Below, piece after piece: positions 59,823 to 64,000 of a stretch of 64,000 bases of DNA (its first letter is position 1; each line of letters starts with the position of its first letter). Location: NCBI GenBank assembly GCA_022709905.1, contig JAKLHY010000037.1, positions 1-64,000 on the forward strand, in the 5' to 3' direction. The notes under the pieces are model-generated. The model ran no database searches. It was not told where the DNA came from and saw nothing but the letters and a program-made list of their open reading frames with translations. The stretch is from Verrucomicrobiota bacterium. GTDB lineage: Bacteria > Verrucomicrobiota > Verrucomicrobiia > Limisphaerales > UBA1319. A program made the position numbers and the translations under genes.

Positions 59823-60946
59823 GGATTTCCGTAAAACTCGGCGATGCTGTCACAAACACGATCGGCCTCCGCCAGCGTCAGCTCGCCGCTGATCGGTAGC
59901 GAAAGGATTTCGTGGACGATCTTTTCGGTGATCGGGAGCTGTGGCAACCGGTCAAAAAGCCGGGTGACCGCCGGCTGTTGATGATTCGGAATCGGATAAT
60001 GAATGCCGGTTTCGATGCCGCGTTCTTTGAGAAACCGCGCGAGTTCGTCGCGCTTTTCCGCTCGGATGACAAACATGTGGTAAACAGCCCGCGCCCAAGA
60101 CTGTTCCACAGGCGTTTGAACCAGATTCCCCAACCGCCGCCGATAATGGGCGGCGATGGTCCGTCGATGTTCGTTCAAGGCCTCGAGGTGCTTCAAGGCC
60201 ACACGGCCAATAGCCGCCTGGATCTCGTTGAAGCGAACGTTATACCCGGGAATCTCGTGGGTGTATTTCTCCTTGCGCCCATGGTTGCGCAACATGCGGA
60301 CTTGACCCGCCAATTCGGGAATGCTCAGCCCCAGAAATCCCCCATCGCCGAGCACCGTGAGGTTCTTCGACGGATAAAAGGAAAAAGCGCTCATGGGAGC
60401 GATCGATCCGACAGTTTTCCCGCGGTAACGCGCCCCCTGGGCCTGGGCGCAATCCTCCAGCACCCACAGGCCATGCCGCGCGGCAAAAGCCATCACGGCA
60501 TCCATGTCCGCCGGATGGCCGTAAAGATGCACCGGAATCACCCCCACGGTGCGCGCCGTCCGAACCGATTCCAACTGGCGAACATCCAGGCAATACGAAT
60601 CGTCCACATCGATGAATACCGGCCGTGCCCCGCAGTGAATCAACGGTTCGATGGAAGGAAACGCCGTATGCGAAGGCACGATCACCTCGTCATCCTTCTG
60701 CAAACCCATTGCCTGGTGCAACAGAAACACGCCCAGGGTCCAGGAGGATGTCAGAACGGCATGCGCCACTCCCGTGTGCGCGGCGAGTTCTTGCTCAAAG
60801 GCTTTGCATTCGGGCCCCAGGATATACTGTCCGGATTCAACCGCCCGCAGCGCGGCGGCGCGGATCTCATCATTGATCAAGCATTTTGACAGCGGGATTT
60901 TCTGCATAAGTTCGGAATCAATGGTTAGGGTAACCTTCAAGGCCAT
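59819..60946 (-). CDS. DegT/DnrJ/EryC1/StrS-family sugar aminotransferase
   Basis: 375 residues. PLP-dependent enzymes of this family aminate keto-sugars bound to nucleotides. The lysine for the Schiff base is in FSFYPSKNLTVLGDGGFL. VIVPSHTAFPSIEPLIH, VHLYGHPADMDAV and EDCAQAQGARYRG are standard blocks. The ATG shares its A with the stop of the upstream Gfo/Idh gene (TGATG), and the stop overlaps the GT2 start. An oxidoreductase followed by a DegT enzyme is the arrangement used to make 3-amino or similar amino sugars for surface polysaccharides. Confidence 0.92.
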   Translation of the reverse strand: MALKVTLTIDSELMQKIPLSKCLINDEIRAAALRAVESGQYILGPECKAFEQELAAHTGVAHAVLTSSWTLGVFLLHQAMGLQKDDEVIVPSHTAFPSIEPLIHCGARPVFIDVDDSYCLDVRQLESVRTARTVGVIPVHLYGHPADMDAVMAFAARHGLWVLEDCAQAQGARYRGKTVGSIAPMSAFSFYPSKNLTVLGDGGFLGLSIPELAGQVRMLRNHGRKEKYTHEIPGYNVRFNEIQAAIGRVALKHLEALNEHRRTIAAHYRRRLGNLVQTPVEQSWARAVYHMFVIRAEKRDELARFLKERGIETGIHYPIPNHQQPAVTRLFDRLPQLPITEKIVHEILSLPISGELTLAEADRVCDSIAEFYGNP

Positions 60947-61932
60947 CAGGCCAACTTTACCGTCGATCCAGTCCGGGCCGATTCGGCCGCCGCTTCCAAA
61001 ATTCGAATGGCATGGTAGCCAGCCCAGCCGTCAGCCCGAGGTGTGTCCCGGGTTTGAGGTGCCCCGAGAAATGCCCGAAGCTCGGCCAGCAATGGTTCCT
61101 CGGGCGGACATTCTATCTGGCGAATGGCGCCTTCCTGGGCCACGTACTCCGCCCCGTTGCGGCTATGCTGATTCTGATAGGTCTTGATCTTATACTGGGC
61201 CGCATTGAAATCACATACGGCACTCATCTGCGATCCCGTGACCACCAACTCGCGGCTTTTGCCGGGTAAAAAGTAGTTTGCCTCCACCAAGCCCCATGCG
61301 CCCAAACCACCGATCTCGTATTCCAGGGAAATCAACACGGCGTCCTCCCGGCCGCGTCCCAAAAAATCCTGATAAACCGCACGCACAGCCACCGGCGTGC
61401 TCTCGAGAAGGTAATTCAGAAGGTCAACGAAATGGATGGCATCCGCCAAGGCCACCCCGCTGTCGTTTCGTGGCCTTTTAAAACCGCAGAAAGAACCCCG
61501 CAGCATCTGGATCCGGCCAAACTGCCCGTCGCCGATCGCGCTCCGCAACCAACGGGCGGCGGGATCAAACCGAAAGATGTGCCCGACCTGAAGCTGCCGC
61601 CCCCTGCCGGCCGCCAACTCCGTCAGCAGCCGAGACTCCCTCGAGGTCACGGTCAGCGGCTTTTCGACAAACACATCCTTGCCCGCCTCCAGACATTCCT
61701 TTGCCAATGGGAAATGCAGCGGCGCGGGAGTACAGATGACCACTGCGTCCACACGTTCCAGGAAAGCCCTGTAATCCGACGATAGATTGGCCTCCGAGAG
61801 CCCCACTTTCCGAGCCTGCGCCATCCGCGCGGGATCGGTCTCGGCCACATACAAATCGACGGGCAACTGCCTCAGGACTCGAAGGTGATTCGCACCCCAA
61901 CGACCTATGCCAATCAATAACAGACTCCTCAT
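60946..61932 (-). CDS. Gfo/Idh/MocA-family nucleotide-sugar oxidoreductase, WlbA-like
   Basis: 328 residues from ATG 61932, placing LLLIGIGRWGANHLRVL at the N-terminus; the frame is open to 62142 but that stretch overlaps the DUF4838 gene. GKDVFVEKPLTV holds EKP. No signal peptide, so unlike the two Tat-exported relatives in this window it is cytoplasmic. RNDSGVALADAIHFVDLLNYLL gives the Asp/His catalytic segment. Coupling to the DegT gene through TGATG suggests it makes the 3-keto sugar that DegT aminates, as WlbA does; the exact sugar is unknown. Confidence 0.88.
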   Translation of the reverse strand: MRSLLLIGIGRWGANHLRVLRQLPVDLYVAETDPARMAQARKVGLSEANLSSDYRAFLERVDAVVICTPAPLHFPLAKECLEAGKDVFVEKPLTVTSRESRLLTELAAGRGRQLQVGHIFRFDPAARWLRSAIGDGQFGRIQMLRGSFCGFKRPRNDSGVALADAIHFVDLLNYLLESTPVAVRAVYQDFLGRGREDAVLISLEYEIGGLGAWGLVEANYFLPGKSRELVVTGSQMSAVCDFNAAQYKIKTYQNQHSRNGAEYVAQEGAIRQIECPPEEPLLAELRAFLGAPQTRDTPRADGWAGYHAIRILEAAAESARTGSTVKLA

Positions 61933-62101
61933 GGACCACAGCCCTTTCTTAACAACCGCCTCCCCCTGCCCCAGATCTGAGTCCACCCCCCCCCAATCCA
62001 GACGCGACATGGTAGTTCCTGTAATCCCGGCAGCAAGCGAAAAGCTCCCCACCCAAAACAGGCCAACTCCATGGGCAAATCCCCGGAGATCCGTCTCGAC
62101 C
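61933..62101 (-). other. Gap between the DUF4838 gene and the sugar cluster
   Basis: 169 bp on the same transcribed strand. It reads as open frame with the downstream gene but contains a run of ten C residues and no recognisable protein. A promoter for the Gfo-DegT-GT2 genes may lie here; no clear boxes were found. Confidence 0.35.
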
Positions 62102-63928
62102 TCAGGGCTGGGCTTCGACTTCCTTCCGAATCCGGGCGACAAAATCCTCGGGCTTAAGACCTGATTCGTTGATGTGAGTCATTCGCGACCATCCCCGGGG
62201 TCCGGGACCGGTGGCGGTGGCGAGCCACGCATCCGCCAGTTCTCTTCGGGACACGGAGAACGGCCAGGAGGCCCGTTGGGCCTGGCATTCCTTCTGCAAC
62301 ACATCCCAGCGTTTGAGCCAGGCATAATGCGGAGCCAGTCGGGCCTGCCGAATCCGCCAAAGCAAATCGGCCTCGTTCTTTACCGCGGCTTCCGCCTTGT
62401 TCCACAATCGTTCGGCCTCGCTTAAAGTGGCAAAGTCCAGAAACGGCGCCTCCGGCGAACTGAAACAGGTCAGTTTATGGTTGGCCGCTTTCCGAGCCAT
62501 CAGGTCCAAATACTGGGCGATGAACGGGCTGGCCTTGGGACCATAATAGCCTTTCAAGAACTCGGTAATCAATGAACGATCATCCTGGCCGGGATTCCAT
62601 AGAAGCCGGGCCAATACCCAGGCCCGGAGTTCCGCCATCTCGGATCCGTGCGACTGATACGCTCCCTGCTCGAACAATCCCTTGACGTGGTGATCGCGGA
62701 AAAACCGGACGTTGGGCCCCAGCACAAACCAGTTGGGATGCGGCTGCACGTAATGGGCGAAATCCGTGGTGTAATCCCAAATATACAGCCGCTGACAGAC
62801 ACGGGACCAGTCCCGGATGTCGCGCGCAAAGTCCTGGTTCGACGGATGCTCCAGCGGTTGCGCGAAATTACACTCGATGCTGCAAAGCCGGATGATGACA
62901 TTCGGCAAAGGCCGCAGGGTCTTGGGGGCCCGCCGGGTATACTGATAAGCCAGGGTGTCCACGGCCACTTGAGGAAAATCGGGTGCGATCTTTTCGGCCA
63001 CGTAATTGACAAACGCCAGCATGCTCCCCGATGGCCCTCCCTCCGCCTCGTCGATCTTCTTGCACTCCGGACATTCACAGGTTCCATACCAGTCGTTTTG
63101 GGATACTGACACAATCCGCGCCTCGGGCGATTCCCGAAGCCATTGACGCACCCGTTCCACGACAAAATCCCGAAGCTGCGGATTGCTCAGGCAGAGCTGG
63201 GCATGGTCGTGGGTGCGTTTTCCCTTTAACAGGCTGAACCACTCGGGATGCCGGTCAAAATGCTCCGCTGGCGGCACCAGCGAGTAGAAGGTGTGCACGA
63301 ATCCCTTGTACCGAATCGATCCGCCATCGGCTTCGGTCAATCCCGCGGACTGGCTGTTCGAGAAATTCCGGATGGCCCACTCGCGGTTGAAAGCCGTGAA
63401 CCAAAACGGGTCCCGCGACTCGAAGACCGGCTGGTAGGCATACTCGAGGTCCGGAATCCGCAACACGGACTTCTCCGGAACGCTGGAAGCCCACGGCGTC
63501 CACCAGCGCACGCCGCATTGTTGCTGCAGGAACCAGGAGACCGCGTAACCGGTGCCTCGGGGTCGGCCCCCGGCCAACAAAAGCCGCGCGCCCTTTGTCC
63601 TCACCACGATTTCCTCTTCCCCCAACCGCTCCCAATTCACCTCCGGAAACATGGCCCGGGACTCCGGCCCCTGCCCCACCAAAATCGCATGGTCAGGAAC
63701 CGATTCGCCCGCGGTTTCGATTTTGAATTCCGCCCGGGTCATTTGTTTCAAGGTATCGGCCAAATCCCGGGCCGCTCTGGTTTCAGCGGGGGTAACTCCC
63801 GTTGGCTGAACGATGACATAAGTGGTTCGGCCCCGGGACGCCAGCGTCAGTCCGGCTTGAACGGTCACCGCCGGCCCAAGCGCCAAGGCCAGCCAGCACG
63901 TCATGATACGAGCAATCTGGGTCTTCAT
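62102..63928 (-). CDS. Exported DUF4838-domain protein, glycoside-hydrolase-like
   Basis: 608 residues with a signal peptide at 1-25. Residues 30-160 resemble the N-terminal domain of family 67/20-type glycosidases (VIVQPTGVTPAETRAARDLADTL; ILVGQGPESR; GYAVSWFLQQQCGVRWWTP). The DUF4838 core spans about 190-470 (VSVSQNDWYGTCECPECKKID; VVDTLAYQYTRRAP-like segment; LFEQGAYQSHGSEM). The CxCxxC cluster in that core is conserved in the family. Members are common in verrucomicrobia and are thought to act on glycans, but no activity can be assigned. It is upstream of the sugar cluster on the same strand. Confidence 0.82.
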   Translation of the reverse strand: MKTQIARIMTCWLALALGPAVTVQAGLTLASRGRTTYVIVQPTGVTPAETRAARDLADTLKQMTRAEFKIETAGESVPDHAILVGQGPESRAMFPEVNWERLGEEEIVVRTKGARLLLAGGRPRGTGYAVSWFLQQQCGVRWWTPWASSVPEKSVLRIPDLEYAYQPVFESRDPFWFTAFNREWAIRNFSNSQSAGLTEADGGSIRYKGFVHTFYSLVPPAEHFDRHPEWFSLLKGKRTHDHAQLCLSNPQLRDFVVERVRQWLRESPEARIVSVSQNDWYGTCECPECKKIDEAEGGPSGSMLAFVNYVAEKIAPDFPQVAVDTLAYQYTRRAPKTLRPLPNVIIRLCSIECNFAQPLEHPSNQDFARDIRDWSRVCQRLYIWDYTTDFAHYVQPHPNWFVLGPNVRFFRDHHVKGLFEQGAYQSHGSEMAELRAWVLARLLWNPGQDDRSLITEFLKGYYGPKASPFIAQYLDLMARKAANHKLTCFSSPEAPFLDFATLSEAERLWNKAEAAVKNEADLLWRIRQARLAPHYAWLKRWDVLQKECQAQRASWPFSVSRRELADAWLATATGPGPRGWSRMTHINESGLKPEDFVARIRKEVEAQP

Positions 63929-63949
63929 GGTTCGAGATGAGTGAAGGGA

Positions 63950-64000
63950 TTATCTTTCGGCTTCGATCTGGTCGGCCTTGGTCATGCGGCCGGCCAGAAC
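63950..64000 (-). CDS. C-terminal end of a gene running off the window
   Basis: The minus strand is open from the window edge to TAA 63950 and encodes VLAGRMTKADQIEAER. The gap to the DUF4838 start is only 21 nt, so it is probably the preceding gene of the same operon. Sixteen residues are too few to identify it. Confidence 0.35.
   Translation of the reverse strand, partial: VLAGRMTKADQIEAER

Noticed and set aside
1..64000. tRNA, rRNA, CRISPR arrays, prophage, integron, replication origin
   Set aside because: None seen: no direct-repeat/spacer array, no clusters of integrase or phage structural genes, no dnaA-box cluster, and no convincing tRNA cloverleaf was noticed by eye.

Overview
The window is a high-GC bacterial chromosome segment densely packed with genes on both strands. 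I see no tRNA, rRNA, CRISPR array, phage or plasmid module. Gene content points to a heterotroph of the Verrucomicrobiota, probably a Pedosphaera/Limisphaera-like lineage. The pointers are Tat-exported Gfo/Idh/MocA oxidoreductases, a DUF4838 protein, a hydrazine-synthase-alpha-like c-type cytochrome, propeller-lactonase cytochromes, a giant Reg_prop hybrid sensor, a RAYT transposase, and secreted proteins with a module ending in FYRL or a similar tripeptide. This taxonomic call is inference from gene families; no marker gene was compared.

Layout. 0-10.6 kb: a secreted dikinase-like protein (-), a coupled organophosphate transporter and HAD phosphatase (+), a possible remnant of a membrane protein, and a coupled pair of exported multihaem/propeller proteins (-). 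10.7-16.5 kb: an orphan protein, a RAYT transposase with a hairpin at each end, a DUF5107 plus sodium:solute symporter pair, and a bacteriohemerythrin that seems to lack one iron ligand. 16.6-28.9 kb: NAD(P)HX repair (nnr) and nitrogen assimilation (gdhA with a clear terminator, gltB, gltD), with a KaiC-like/PPDK-like fusion between gdhA and gltB. 28.9-36.6 kb: a Tat-exported Gfo/Idh protein that lost the EKP motif, a transposase remnant with its core deleted, a large secreted PA14-type protein, ruvB, a Ser/Thr kinase and an HU protein. 36.7-48.3 kb: a ketopantoate-reductase-like gene, a minus-strand housekeeping run (adk, fmt, accA, manA), an SH3-like membrane protein, a 1412-residue hybrid histidine kinase, and argA. 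48.4-53.9 kb: a DUF885 peptidase, a POT peptide transporter and a secreted C39-like peptidase with a readable promoter. 54.0-57.3 kb: a coupled pair resembling a divergent TolQ/MotA-type ion channel and its MotB/TolR-like partner. 57.6-64 kb: a minus-strand surface-sugar cluster (DUF4838, Gfo/Idh, DegT, GT2, Gfo/Idh).

How the parts fit. Several pairs share stop/start overlaps (GTGA, ATGA, TGATG), so they are probably translated together: transporter with HAD phosphatase, propeller cytochrome with HzsA-like cytochrome, accA with manA, the channel-like pair, and Gfo/Idh with DegT with GT2. gdhA and gltBD give two routes of ammonium assimilation. The DUF885 peptidase, POT transporter and C39-like peptidase form a neighbourhood devoted to peptides.

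The best candidate for an undescribed system is the channel-like pair at 54.05-57.26 kb. It joins a TolQ/ExbB/MotA-like channel end to a protein with an Ala-Asp-Phe membrane helix, a long coiled coil and a possible degenerate trypsin-like domain. The secreted dikinase at 0.1-3.2 kb is second.
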